A stretch of DNA of 64,000 nt. Source: Enchytraeus crypticus. Taxonomy: Eukaryota; Annelida; Clitellata; Enchytraeida; Enchytraeidae. The stretch is from NCBI GenBank assembly GCA_905160935.1, contig CAJHZI010000705.1, positions 12,501 through 76,500 on the forward strand, written 5' to 3'. The notes under the pieces are model-generated. The model searched no databases and had not been told where the DNA came from. It was given only the letters and a program-made list of their open reading frames with translations. Shown here one piece after another: positions 12,225-23,416 of this stretch. Every line of letters begins with the position of its first letter. The first letter of the stretch is position 1. A program made the position numbers and the translations under genes.

Positions 12225-13134
12225 TTCAGAACAACAGTTGGTGAATTCAAATACGGATCCTTTAGCCGCATATTTCTGAATCACACCGTTTCTCACGCTT
12301 TCTCGTTTAAATATTAATTGTGTGCATTGTTAGGATGAAACAATAAATATGGAACTATTTATTTAAATTAAAAAAGACATACATTGCAGTTCATTACTAC
12401 CCAAATAACAGCAAAAACTGGCTATATTTGTTTCTAGTATACGAATTTTAATTAGGGCAGTTTTAACTGATATATTTCTAATGTCCTTTATAAGCTTACT
12501 TGCGGATAGAACTACAGAATTAAAAACATTTACTGCAGCGCTTGACTGGCTGTAATAGGATTACAAATGACACATTTAGCACAAAATGACAAACTTAGCT
12601 GATATAGCTAGCACTGCCTCGTAATGATCAGCTATATCTCTGCTTATTCAAATCTGTTATGAATGTTATTCAATGCGTCGTAAGTGGGTCAACATAATCT
12701 GAATTTGCATAATTTTGAGTAACCAACTCTTTAATAATGGACTGTTGGTTTAGCATAGCCAGTATATTTGCAGCACTTGAGCGTTTAGCATTCAGTTTGC
12801 ACGCGACCATGAATGCATAATAGAGATTAAGTGAATACTTAGATTAGTATTTTAACCTGATCTCTCTGCCTATTTGTATTCTGTACGGACCACTAACAAT
12901 ATAAGTGTATAATGCAACTGTTACCACCTGTATACTGAAGGAGAAATGTCTTAAAAGCAGTCTTTTGATGAAGTTGATGCGATTTTTATTCAACAGTGCA
13001 ACAGCTTTGTCTTACTAATGTTTAGTTAATTTATCTTTTAGAAAAGACACAATTCACTACTTTGAACTCATGTAGGTTTCCGAATTCTATTCTTTAATAT
13101 TGAAGCGGGCCACCTTTCATTTGTTTCAGCGCTT

Positions 13135-13342
13135 GCATTATTTGATCTGTAATATCTGTAATACCTGTAATATCTAAAATACCTTTAATATCTGTAATAC
13201 CTGTAATATCTAAAATACCTATAATATCTGTAATACCTGTAATATCTAAAATACCTTTAATATCTGTAATACCTGTAATATCTAAAATACCTTTAATATC
13301 TGTAATACCTGTAATATCTAAAATACCTTTAATATCTGTAAT
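13135..13342 (+). repeat. 36-bp minisatellite, about 5.5 units
   Basis: Unit TAATACCTGTAATATCTAAA, ATACCTTTAATATCTG; itself built of 9-12-bp subunits. Confidence 0.9.
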
Positions 13343-13479
13343 AATGAGACTAGTCTGCATTCAACCACGTACCTCTTGCAGTATCAAGATACAGTCACAA
13401 ACTACGGCATATTCTTGCAAATTAATATTTTTCCAACCATATACATACGTGCATACAATACATACAAGAAAAAGGATGA

Positions 13480-13708
13480 GCGATCTTATTATTATATTTT
13501 TAATGCCCTATGTTGTCTGAGGCTCTGGGCAAAAACAAGATAAAAAGAGACTTTATTTAATGAAAAGTTAAAAAATGAAGCGGTTACATTAAATCCTCTA
13601 CACTCTGGGAAGCCGCATTAGCCTAAGTGCCACGGAAACAAACAGCATTGAATCGATGAAGAGAAATAGACAGTCGCTGCCAAGGAAAAGCTTTTTCACG
13701 CTGATCAC
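13480..13708 (-). mobile_element. Shorter 3' copy of the same endonuclease-bearing LINE family (copy 1)
   Basis: It repeats the 3' end of copy 2: the last about 45 codons (LWQRL...FNAVCF-like), the 3'UTR with TTTATTTAATGAAAAGTT, and the GCCC...CTGGGC end. It is diverged. It ends directly at the (TTA)n tail of copy 2. Confidence 0.75.
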
Positions 13709-13745
<37 letters not shown>

Positions 13746-14450
13746 TAAATTTAAATGCCCTGGGCTGTAAAGGGCCCTGGGCTAAAAAATAAGATAAAAG
13801 AGGCTTTATTTAATGAAAAGTTTTTAAAAAGAGCGATTAAAATAATTCCTCTACACTCTGGGAAGCCGCATTAGCCAAAGTGCCACTGAAACAGACTGCA
13901 TTGAATCGCTGGAGAGCAATAGACAGACGCTGCCAAAGAAAAGCTTTTTCGCGCTTATCATCAGTAATGGCGCTGATCCTCCTGCCTATTTCGTCAATAA
14001 AGTCTGATGCGACAGAGTTGACGGGGCCCAGAGTCTCAAAGGCAATAGGCATGAAAATATAGTTGCCAGAGATTTCGACATACTTCAGAATTTTCCTATT
14101 AGCCGCAGCCTCTGCAGCAGCACCAGCAGCAGCGCAAGATAGGCCGAGATTGCGTACTGAGAAAGTGTCCGTAACGGTGACATCCCAGCTAACACACTTG
14201 CCCTCTGCCCATGAAATTTGTGAGACACCGTCCGGACGCTTTCCATCAGTGCGGATCAATTCCAGTGGCTCTTTAACGGCTGGAATATTCGCTCGACCCA
14301 GGGCGAGCCAGATCAGATCGTTTAGGAACTGATGTCTGGTGATTCTGCCGGCACTACGCTTGCACGACAGGCCTTGAATGCCTAATGCATTGACTAAGAC
14401 ACCACAAATGCAGTTGTGTGGCTCACATAAGGTGGTGCCCAGACGGAGAC
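13709..14450 (-). mobile_element. LINE 3' part with CCHC and restriction-like endonuclease domain (copy 2)
   Basis: The minus-strand open frame from about 14450 to 13837 encodes a Cys/His knuckle (CEPHNCICG...GLSC), then RTDGKRPDG and SWDVTVTDTF, and ends FLWQRLSIALQRFNAVCF. The PDG...WDVTV...K layout fits the PD-(D/E)XK-type endonuclease at the C-terminus of R2/NeSL-type LINEs; the clade is not certain. A short 3'UTR contains AATAAA, and a (TTA)n tract forms the 3' end (13709-13744). The upstream RT is absent, which means 5' truncation. Confidence 0.75.
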
Positions 14451-15285
14451 CATTATTATTATTTTTTTTTAAAATTTTATTTTTGTTATATATTTTTTAA
14501 ATTTATTACCCCGGTGTAAAGAACCTGGGGTTTGATAAAAGCGATTCAAGCAATGCGTGCTGAATCGCCGCCCGGCTACTCGAGGTCATCAATAGGCTTA
14601 AAAGAATTATTGAAGCAGACTGCATGAAACCTTTGCAAAGTCATGGAAAGCCTTTGCCAAAGAAAATATGTCTCTCGCATATCGCCGGTTTGCTCTGTAA
14701 TAAGTCTGCCTATGCCATTAATAAAGTCAACTCCTTCGGGATTCATCGGGCCCATGGTTTCAATGGCCACCGGAACAGCTTCATATCCTGAGGACAGATC
14801 ACGGTATTTATCCAACTTCCTAGAGTCGGCATGAACAGCAGCTCCACCGGCTGTGACTGAAGTAGTATTTAGGTAGGAGTTTGCCATAGTGTCAATGACC
14901 GTGACGTCCCATGCGGCACTTTTACCGTTGCACCAGGGCACTAAAGTCATGCCGTCCGGACGCTTGCCGTCTGATCTGGACAATCCACTTGGTTCCTTAG
15001 AGGAAGGGATGCCTGCTCTTGAAAGTGCTCGCCATATTAAGTCATTTAAATTGTGATGGCGAGACATTCTACCTGAGCTTCGTTTTGCAGGAGAGGCCGT
15101 GGAGACCTAAAGCGTCAACTTCATGACCGCAGGGGCACATGTGAGGCTCGCAAGTTTTCGCCCCTAAACGGAAACTAACGGCTACTCGAATCGCCTCATT
15201 GTCTAAAAAAAGCCCACAAGAAGCAACAGGGAGAGCGTGAAGCCAGTCGCTGCTTCTTTTGGTTGATACAGCTAGGAGTCGAGCA
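14451..15285 (-). mobile_element. Diverged 3' copy of the endonuclease-bearing LINE family (copy 3)
   Basis: The frame 14576-15067 encodes LNDLIWRALSRAGIPSSKEP, RSDGKRPDGMTLVPWCNGKS, AAWDVTVIDTM and FLWQRLSMTLQRFHAVCFN. The upstream knuckle (CPCGHEVDALGLHGLSC) continues past a stop, so the copy is broken. It differs from copy 2 at many positions and is a separate subfamily. The 3' end carries CCTGGGGTTTG and a T-rich triplet-like tail (14450-14512). Confidence 0.75.
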
Positions 15286-15570
15286 TTATTATTATTATTA
15301 TTGTTGTTATTATTATTATTATTATTGTTATTATTATTATTAAGGATAAGACCAAGATTAACGTCAGTTTCGTGTTAGGATAGCATGGCTGTGACGGGGA
15401 GAGCGCTGGTTTTGAACCCTGCACCTACTGATAGCTGTCGAACAACTTGCCCCCAAGCCACCGGCTCAGCCCGTGGTCCGTCATCATAAACATATTTTGC
15501 TGGGCGGTATAGGGCTAAACTTAAGATAAAAGAAGGACTTTATTTAATTGAAAGAAAGATTTTAAAAAAT
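15286..15570 (-). mobile_element. (TTA)n tract, SINE C copy and a fourth LINE 3' scrap
   Basis: A (TTA)n/(TTG)n tract lies at 15286-15342. A tRNA-type SINE C follows at 15343-15472. Then 15500-15560 shows TAGGGCTAAACTTAAGATAA and GACTTTATTTAAT, the LINE 3' end again. All LINE pieces in 13480-15570 face the same way. Confidence 0.65.
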
Positions 15571-15624
15571 TATTGTTACTATTATTATTATTATAATTAT
15601 TACTGTTCCTATTATTATTATTAC

Positions 15625-15690
15625 TAGCAGTAGTAGTAGTAGTGGTGGTGGTGGTGGTGGTGGTGGTGGTGGCGGTGGTGGTGGTGGTAG
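15625..15690 (+). repeat. (AGT)n/(GGT)n triplet tract
   Basis: AGTAGTAGTAGTAGTGGTGG and on, about 20 triplets, with one GGC. Confidence 0.95.
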
Positions 15691-16394
15691 TATTTACTCA
15701 ATTCAAGGCATCAAACCTAATGTACAGAGTTGAGAAAGCTCAACTCATTCTGTCGGCTGAAAGACTACAAATATCGCGATCTTCAAGTGATCTCATTAAG
15801 TTTGTTACTGGTTAGTAGCTAACAGTGAAGAATAAATACTGAGTAATTTCGATTATGAATTAAACTAAAGAGGCACTGTTAACATAAAGTATAAGATACA
15901 TTAATAGACTAATAGTTTGATACTTTAGTGTGCTCATAACGGATACATTTTGCTTATAATCAAGGCTAATTAGCTGGGAGTTAGTGCTCGATATATAGCT
16001 GTTTTAATGTGATCAAAGCACTATTCTATACGGCGCGCAATGATAAAGCAACTATTTAGAGACTTGTCAATAATTTTCCGATGAAAATAATCACAGAGCC
16101 CAGATAACCGCAGACAAAGCATTGATTATAATGAGGCATTTATAGCGTGCGTTGAGGCAATGGATACCATGTAGATAATATGTACTGAACATAGTTGAAC
16201 GCAAGCGAAGAAGTAATCCAACTGTACGTATGAAAATGCTTCGTTTCATCTTGATAAGATAAAGTCTTTGTGTAGTGTCTGGTCCACTAAAGAATAGACT
16301 AACCGTAAAGTGTAGATATATCGAAAAGACGAATGAAAATAATAGGGGAAGGCAATGAAAACCCTACTTCTTGTCGTCTCGCAGTTTTACAGAT

Positions 16395-16680
16395 ATTTGC
16401 AATGTGAGCAGAGCTTCAGTTTAACTCAGAAGCCATATTTTATCAAGCAACAACTACACCAAGATTTTGAAAATTTTTAGCCTCTGCGATGGGTTGAACT
16501 TGCTGATCAACGGGGTGTTCTTTATGAGCTGAGCGCGTACTTTAAAGATTTTGAAACTTTTTAGCCTCTGCGATGGGTTGAACTTGCTGATCAACGGGGT
16601 GTTCTTTATGAGCTGAGCGCGTACTTTAAATGGGAATATGCACCATGGGCCTGCCACTATGCAAAAACACTAAATTATGT
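16395..16680 (+). mobile_element. SINE B with internal 84-bp tandem duplication
   Basis: AGAAGCCATATTTTATCAAG, then two copies of an 84-bp block (16461-16544, 16545-16628) covering TTGCTGATCAACGGGGTGTT, then CACCATGGGCCTGCCACTAT. Confidence 0.65.
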
Positions 16681-16847
16681 GAAGGGAGGATAAATTGTGA
16701 TGAGATGAACTTATTGATCGATGGAGTGCTCATTATTTCGCCTGACAACAGATTAATTACTTATCTTGGACACATACTCCTAAGATTAAGTCACTGTTCT
16801 GTCACATATAACCTAACTCTCTCTTTGCTAATAAACAGTGAAATGTA

Positions 16848-16905
16848 AATGATGATATAACGTCTGTTCCTCATCAGAATAAGATGTAAAGGACGTCAAA
16901 CCAAT
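16848..16905 (-). mobile_element. 3' terminal scrap of the 7228-9165 LINE family
   Basis: Diverged copy of the LINE's last 55 nt (AACGTC...CCTCATC...GGACGTC), with almost everything 5' lost. Confidence 0.55.
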
Positions 16906-16909
16906 TTAC

Positions 16910-18830
16910 CAATCTCTTAAAATTAGTTGCAATACCTTGTTGAATGCCCTACAACGAGCTTAAGTATCACTACTTTAACTTAGGTTACTAATCACGCAAA
17001 TTTCAGTTCATGAAATCCTTTTGTTATACGCGATTTATCTAAAGTAGTATACATTAGATACCAGGAAAATAGCCTATAGCAATATTGTATGCCATGACTA
17101 AATAGGCAGTCTTCACCGCATAACGCGATTATATGGGCTGGTAATACTGCATTATACGACTAAATAGACTGGTTACAATGCATACTACACTAAATTGACT
17201 AGTTACAATGCATACTACACTAAATTGACTGGCTACAATGCATACTACACTAAATAGACTGGCTACAATGCATTATACGACGAACAGAGTCTAGATACAA
17301 CGCATAATACGGTATTTCTCAGATATTTTTCTGTGAAAAAACTCTATTTAGTCTCTGAAGCTCGTTAAGGGCACACAATAATGAAGAACTAAAATATAAA
17401 TCTACTTCTGATTCCGTATCACAAGAACTGTCAGATACAGGACGATAGACTCCAGAAATTGCTACAAAATTTTATAAAACGAGTAGAAGAGATTTTAAGG
17501 GATTGACTGATGACATAATAATACAAGACCGTCAGGGGTTGAGAATGGTTTTTCTCTTCTGACGGGTGCATCAGTGGATGGCTAATAAAGTATAGAAATC
17601 ACTCAGATGCATGAATAAAGTTTAAGATTTCAACATACAAAATACCAATAGCATTATATCTTATTGCAATGTGCTATAGTGCAGTACAATACACTACTAT
17701 ACTTCACAAAACTCATTTTAAACATTCTAAATTGTCGCGCGCTTCTCTAAAATTAATGAAATTGTAATTAACTTATTTATCGTTAAACTTTAGATCGATA
17801 TTTTTGCAAACCATTTCTGAATTTGACGTGTTGGCTATATAATTATAACCTAAAAGAGTGAAAGAATTACACACGGAAAACTACACATGGCAAGAATTTC
17901 ACATGGAGAGAATTAGGCCTACACATCAAAAGAATTATAAATGAAAAAATTACGGATAGAAAGAATTAGACACGTGGAAGGAATTACACATGTAAAGGCT
18001 GATTTCAGCAGCATAAAATTTAACAAATCGAACAGAACTTTGAGACTTACCTTACTGTTGGAGGCCGCAAAATAATTGCAATGTTAAATAGTTTTGCAGT
18101 ATTTTGCAAATCACTCATTCTAGTACCCTATTACTTAATCATATCTGCCACATTAGCCACATTATTGATCATACTATTTCTAGAAATAAATATATTTTAC
18201 GCACACTGAGCTTTCACTGTTCGCACTGGTATATCGCATTTACCTATAACTCAGATAGTAAAACACTGGCCAGAGTCACACTATAACACCGACCTACAAG
18301 TGCTTGAGTGTAATCATCTCGTTCATGACCGACATGAACACGTAGCAGTGTATAGAAATGTTCTTAGTGGGAGCAATGCACTGCTTTACTCTTACCTTAC
18401 TTGTCGCCTCTCAACAGCTTTAATATAGGCAGTTATGCATGGGCAAAATACTTTCAAAACTTATTTTTAAGAGACTTTTGAAAATAATTTTTAAAGTATT
18501 TTTGAAATACTTGAATAAAATATCATTAAAAGTGAAAATTGAAAATAAAATAATATTTATAAATACTTTGAAAAATAAGGTTTGAAAATAGTTTATAGGA
18601 ACGGTCGTTCCGGTTAGTGTTCTGAAGCATAGGCCTACTTCAAGATTTTAAAATAACCTTATTACATGATTTGCAGAGAAGTCAGTACTAAACCCATCAA
18701 GAACTTCTTACTTTATAGATACATTCATTTACTGTTACATTTCCAAGCTCTCACACGTTTTTTTCAGAAATAATTATGAGGAGTTTGCTAGTTTTAAAAT
18801 AAAATTTCCACTACTTTAATTTATTAATAA
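16910..18830. other. Unassigned DNA apart from the 17100-17300 array
   Basis: Contains a short GAATTACACATGG-type degenerate repeat (17860-17990). No exon recognised. Confidence 0.4.
17100..17300 (+). repeat. About 31-bp minisatellite, 5-6 units
   Basis: Unit ACTAAATTGACTGGCTACAA, TGCATACTAC; edges are degenerate. Confidence 0.85.
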
Positions 18831-18834
18831 AGTT

Positions 18835-19112
18835 TCCCCGTGTTCTGTACGGGTTTTTTGAAGAATTGACCAACCGGTGACTGCACGTGTCGTAGAAGGC
18901 GACTAAAGCACTAAGATCCATATCAACGTCAGAAAAAGCATTCGGTTGGAGAGCACCTAGGCTTCAGACATTGCAACAAAAATTTAAACGAATAGAAAGT
19001 CTCAAATAGGGGATTGACTGAAGACATGATATAGGACAGAGAGGATTTGAGACAGCCTACTCGTATCCCGACCCTAGTTAAACTGGGATTCAAGGAAAGA
19101 TGATGATGATGT
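18835..19112 (+). mobile_element. SINE A, full length in plus orientation
   Basis: Starts CCCGTGTTCTGTACGGG, has CTCGTATCCCGACCCTAGTT and ends in GATGATGATGATG. Confidence 0.8.
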
Positions 19113-19626
19113 TAGTTTTTAAAACATATTGCAACAGCAGACAATAGTCCATAAATCAACAATCCAATTCTTTCACAAAGAAGCCAAGTCTTATCAATAC
19201 GTTATATATCCTAGCTATAGGATATTTCGTCTATTCTCCAGTGTCCCGGACAAAACACGGGAATCATTAGATACATGGTAGGTTAACGTTTAGGCATTGC
19301 CTTCTTTCAGAATAAATTATGCATATATAATAAATCTCATTTATTTACTTTGAAGCAATTGCATTTATCTAACGAAACACTACTTATTCCATTATTAGTG
19401 GCCAAAAGGTCATGATTTAAGATCAAACTAGCATAGATATAGATGAGAGATATTTCTTTTATATTTATTCCCATTTAGATAATAATTGAATAAAAGTAAA
19501 TTAACACTATTTAAGATTAATTAAGACTAAGATTAATTAAGATGTGCTAGTAATGGGCTTCACGTCGCCTTCGTATTTTATTCTTCCAATCTGAAAATTT
19601 AAAATTTTAAGGAAAGTACACAAATG

Positions 19627-19752
19627 AAACCATGTCGTTAAGATATTCAACCGCAGATCAGTATGTACGGGATTTAAATCCCGGGCTCGCCCGTCACTCA
19701 CATCGTATTCGAGTGAGGAAATTGACGCTAATATAACTTTACCAACTTTTAG
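19627..19752 (+). mobile_element. SINE C
   Basis: TGTCGTTAAGATATTCAACC, GGGATTTAAATCCCGGGCTC, GCCCGTCACTCACATCG. Confidence 0.75.
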
Positions 19753-19841
19753 ATGCTCAACGATTTTTTCTCCATTTAATTCTTTCCGCAGAAGTTTACG
19801 TATTTCTGACAAAGATATAAAAGTAAACAAGTCTCACTTTT

Positions 19842-20033
19842 AATGCCACATGTTTAAACCACTAGGCGATTTATTCCATTTTCAGTGTAACCTATGCAGT
19901 GAATATCCGAGATTTGCTCTCAGATCAGCACGGCTGGGAATAGAACCCACGAGAGTTCAATTCACCTCAGGATCCGTCATTTAAAACTTCATGAAGTTAC
20001 ATTACGCCTTTAACCACTACGCTACTGAGACAT
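19842..20033 (-). mobile_element. SINE D
   Basis: Plus strand: TGCCACATGTTTAAACCACT, TGAATATCCGAGATTTGCTC, CAGCACGGCTGGGAATAGAA, CACTACGCTACTGAGAC. Confidence 0.8.
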
Positions 20034-20384
20034 TTATGTAAATATGAATGCTTCAATAGCGATTATAATTATGATATACATGTACATGTAATTATGCTCT
20101 AAAGCGTAGTTTGCAAAAGCTATGGAAATTGGTATCGTCTATTTTTCACTCTCAACGAGTATCGCTTTAGTATTTGTAGAGTTTGGGATTTTTTTTTATA
20201 GAAAATTGGCTCTTTAGAAAGCTTTAGAACTATTTGCGAAGATGTGAACTTCTAAAAGATGCTGTTGAGATTTCGTTCAAATAATACTTGTTTTAAATTT
20301 GAGTTAAGCTTTTCAACCAAAGGATTGAATACTTTTCTTTTTGTTAATAAGATTCTTTACACATGGAGTAAAATATTTGCACCC

Positions 20385-20640
20385 GGTGTACAAACCGCTA
20401 ACAACACGTTTCTTAATAGGCGACTAAGTAAGAACAGAGGAATACAACGGGAAACCATATCAGAAGCCATATATTTTCCAAGCAAAGTAGTAAAAAGTGG
20501 TATGGAAAAAGCATAGCCTTATATGAAGAGATTAACTTGTTGGTCCATGAAGTGCTCTTTATGGAGCGTGAAAGCAGACTCTGTACGAATATTTACCTTG
20601 AACCTGCCACTTGACAGAACAATAGAGAGAGAGCCTAACA
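20385..20640 (+). mobile_element. SINE B, near full length
   Basis: GGAAACCATATCAGAAGCCA, GGAAAAAGCATAGCC, GTGCTCTTTATGGAGCG, CTTGAACCTGCCACTTGACA, AGAGAGAGAG. Confidence 0.75.
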
Positions 20641-21374
20641 TATAGGCCAACAATACATGTAGATCAAATTGCCACTTATATGGTTATTAACCCTTCATCT
20701 TATGATAAACAATTGATTGTAAGTTTATAATTGTCTTATTCATAACTATTTTCTGATTTCATCATTGAAAGACGAAACGGACATTTTGTATTTGCTTTTT
20801 TAATATTGATATAGATATAACCATAGGACTACTTATTTCACCTCAGTCGCCAATTTGGACTTCGATAACTGAAAGAATGTGCAATAAATATTCTATTATA
20901 TGAACCAGTATTCTTATAAATCGTTACAAAGGTAATTGGGTCAAGTTGATTTATAATCCATTGTTTAGTTTGATAGAAATATGCCCGATCCAGTAAGTTT
21001 AATATTCTCAACTAAGGTCGCTTAGCAGGTAATACGAATTTCAGTTTTCAATTACTTAAAGCTTCCGTTTCGTGTGTAATAATATAATAATCTAACATTG
21101 GTTTACTTTGTTTCATGCTCTTTATGTTTCAATCATTACAAGCAACTAGTCCAATGACTTTGATATGATTTCTCCTGATAGTGGTTGGAGATCAAGTCCC
21201 AGGTAAATAGCTGAATGTTAGTACGTGTTTAGTCTGAGTCAGTGTGAAACGAACTAAACGTGTACCGCTCGTATCGCAACAGGCGACTTACCACGAGCCG
21301 AAAAATTCAATGGATTCAATAGATTCAAAGGATTCAATTCATGTGTAGTTGTTTTACTATGAAAACTACACCAC

Positions 21375-21575
21375 AAACACACATGCATTGCGGCATAGTG
21401 AAGTGATCACCTGCAATTATCTATATCACTTTTCTTATCACATGCTTAACCTTTAGGCAACTTAGTCAAGCATTCATGGTACCAGTCCAGTGACTATCTA
21501 AAATTTTGCTATCTAATCAGCTCGGTCGGGAATTGATCTCAAGACCTCAGCAACAGCCATTTAAAATTTCAGGTC
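21375..21575 (-). mobile_element. SINE D, diverged
   Basis: GCATAGTGAAGTGATCACCT, CACATGCTTAACC, TCGGTCGGGAATTGATCTCA. Immediately followed by a 17-bp inverted repeat. Confidence 0.65.
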
Positions 21576-21579
21576 CGTT

Positions 21580-21615
21580 TCAGAATGTATGCGTTACCTA
21601 ACGCATACATTCTGA
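21580..21615. repeat. 17-bp perfect inverted repeat, 2-nt loop
   Basis: TCAGAATGTATGCGTTA (21580-21596), CC, then its exact reverse complement (21599-21615). Confidence 0.95.
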
Positions 21616-21867
21616 GCTAAGACATTCAATTATTTATATATCAGAGTTTCGTTGTTAAAAAAACTAAATAAAAAATTAGCAGTTAAATGTGTACATGTAT
21701 GTAGTAAGAGGCGACAGAACAGAAACTGGAGAAGGCAATGGAAACTATTCAATAAGACAATTTCTCTCACACAAAAGTTTACAATGGGGTTTGATAAAGA
21801 CTTAGCCTTTATGAAAGCACTTGCTTGTTCAACCAAGTAGGTTTGGACGTGATAGCAGATCTTGATT

Positions 21868-22015
21868 AGGACCATGGACCAGGCACCATGGACCAGGCAC
21901 CATGGACCATACACCACGCACCATGGACCATGCACCATTCACTATGGACCATGAATCATGGACCATACACCATGCACCATGGACCATGCACCATGGACCA
22001 TGCACCAGCTACATG
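21868..22015 (+). repeat. 15-bp CCATGG-rich minisatellite
   Basis: ACCATGGACCATGCACCATG type units. The repeated CCATGG and ACCATG.. elements make it partly self-complementary. Confidence 0.9.
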
Positions 22016-22034
22016 ACGGAACACTATGTAGTGA

Positions 22035-22040
22035 TATGTG

Positions 22041-22075
<35 letters not shown>

Positions 22076-22400
22076 AATGTACTGCACACGGGAAAGTCCA
22101 TGGCATACATGTAAAACGTCTCCACTCTTCTCTCTTCCGTTTTTTCTTCATGTCCATATAAGAGTGGATCTTTAAATCTTACTCTTAGTGCACTGCCTAC
22201 TGGCAGGTCCATGGCATAACGCCTCCACTCTTCTCTGTATTCCGCTTTCTTCTTAATATCCACATATGAGTGGATCTTTACATCATCTAACATTCCTAAT
22301 CTCGGCCTGCAATTGCATCTATTTCCTTCCATTCACCCTTCTATGACCTCTTCTAGTAGACTTTCCCCATAAGAATCTGTCCTATCCAACACTCCTTTCT
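22035..22400 (-). mobile_element. Two adjacent LINE 3' ends with (GA)n tail
   Basis: The minus strand reads CRPRLGMLDDVKIHSYVDI, KKKAEYREEWRRYAMDLPVG, the RGRPR-x-x-MLDD...EWRRYAMDLP ending common to LINE ORF2 C-termini. A second, similar end follows at 22035-22180 and finishes at the (TC)n tract 22044-22075. The terminal block CATGGACCTGCCAGTAGGCA is the repeat's signature end. Confidence 0.65.
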
Positions 22401-22956
22401 GTTTCGTAATGCAGTTATCAATTGTCTATCTGTACAAACTCTCTATAGAACTTCTTCATTTTAATTATAATAATAATAATAATAATAATTTTATTATTAT
22501 TATTATTAATTTTTCTATAACTTCCAACCTTTTCTATGCCAGTGTCATGGTGTGTGACCGATCTTCGAGACTACTTTTGATAAGGCGTGAGCAAACTCGT
22601 GAAAATTTCTGAAATATTGCCTAGTGTCTGTGTAAGAATCGATTAATTGATTGATCACTTTGTTATTGTCTATAAAAGTCATTTATACCCCTGTAATCGG
22701 TTAATAACGGAAGTATTGAATTACACTGAAGCACTACAAGACAACTTTAATAGCACTCATGCAAAGGATGCCTGATTGATTCGTTATTTAAAGCATTTTG
22801 AGTGTACAATATGATGACAGTAATTATAGCAATGAAGAGGTTTTGCGGCTTTTAGTTGATTGTCTAACCTGTTTACTTGTACATAAGCCTACTTTACAGT
22901 AACGAAGCGGTCAATACTTCATCACGAGTGCCACTATAAAGTTAATCTGATTAATT

Positions 22957-23416
22957 GCTCAAGGTCTACTGAGGGTGCTCAAGGTCTATTGATGGTGCTC
23001 AGGGTGTGTTGATGATGCTCAAGGTCTATTGATGGTGCTCAGGGTATGTTGATGGTGCCCAAGGTCTATTGATGGTGCTCAGGGTATGTTGATGGTGCTC
23101 AAGCTCTATTGATGGTGCTCAGGGTATGTTGAGGGTGCTCAAGGTCTATTGATGGTGCTCAGGGTGTGTTGATGGTGCTCAAGGTCTATTGATGGTGCTC
23201 AGTGTATGTTGAGGGTGCTCAAGGTCCACTGAGGGTGCTCTAGGTCCACTGAGGGTACTCCTAGTCTGCTGATGGTGTTCAAAGTCAACTGAGTGTACTG
23301 TGGGTCAGCTGAAGTTGCTCCAAGTTTGCTGATGGTGCTCAAGGTCCACTGAGGGTGCTCAATTCAGATGATGGTGCTCGAAGGTGTACTGAGTATGCTT
23401 AAGGTCTGCTAAGGGT
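22957..23416 (+). repeat. 20/40-bp minisatellite reaching into the Cys-rich gene's last codons
   Basis: Unit GATGGTGCTCAAGGTCTATT, often alternating with GATGGTGCTCAGGGTATGTT. About 22 units. The unit at 23397-23416 (TTAAGGTCTGCTAAGGGTGC) contains the TAA stop and last codons of the minus-strand gene. Confidence 0.9.

Noticed and set aside
13837-15067. Host gene encoding a nuclease-like domain
   Set aside because: Several diverged same-strand copies with (TTA)n 3' ends and truncation identify LINE fragments rather than a host gene.
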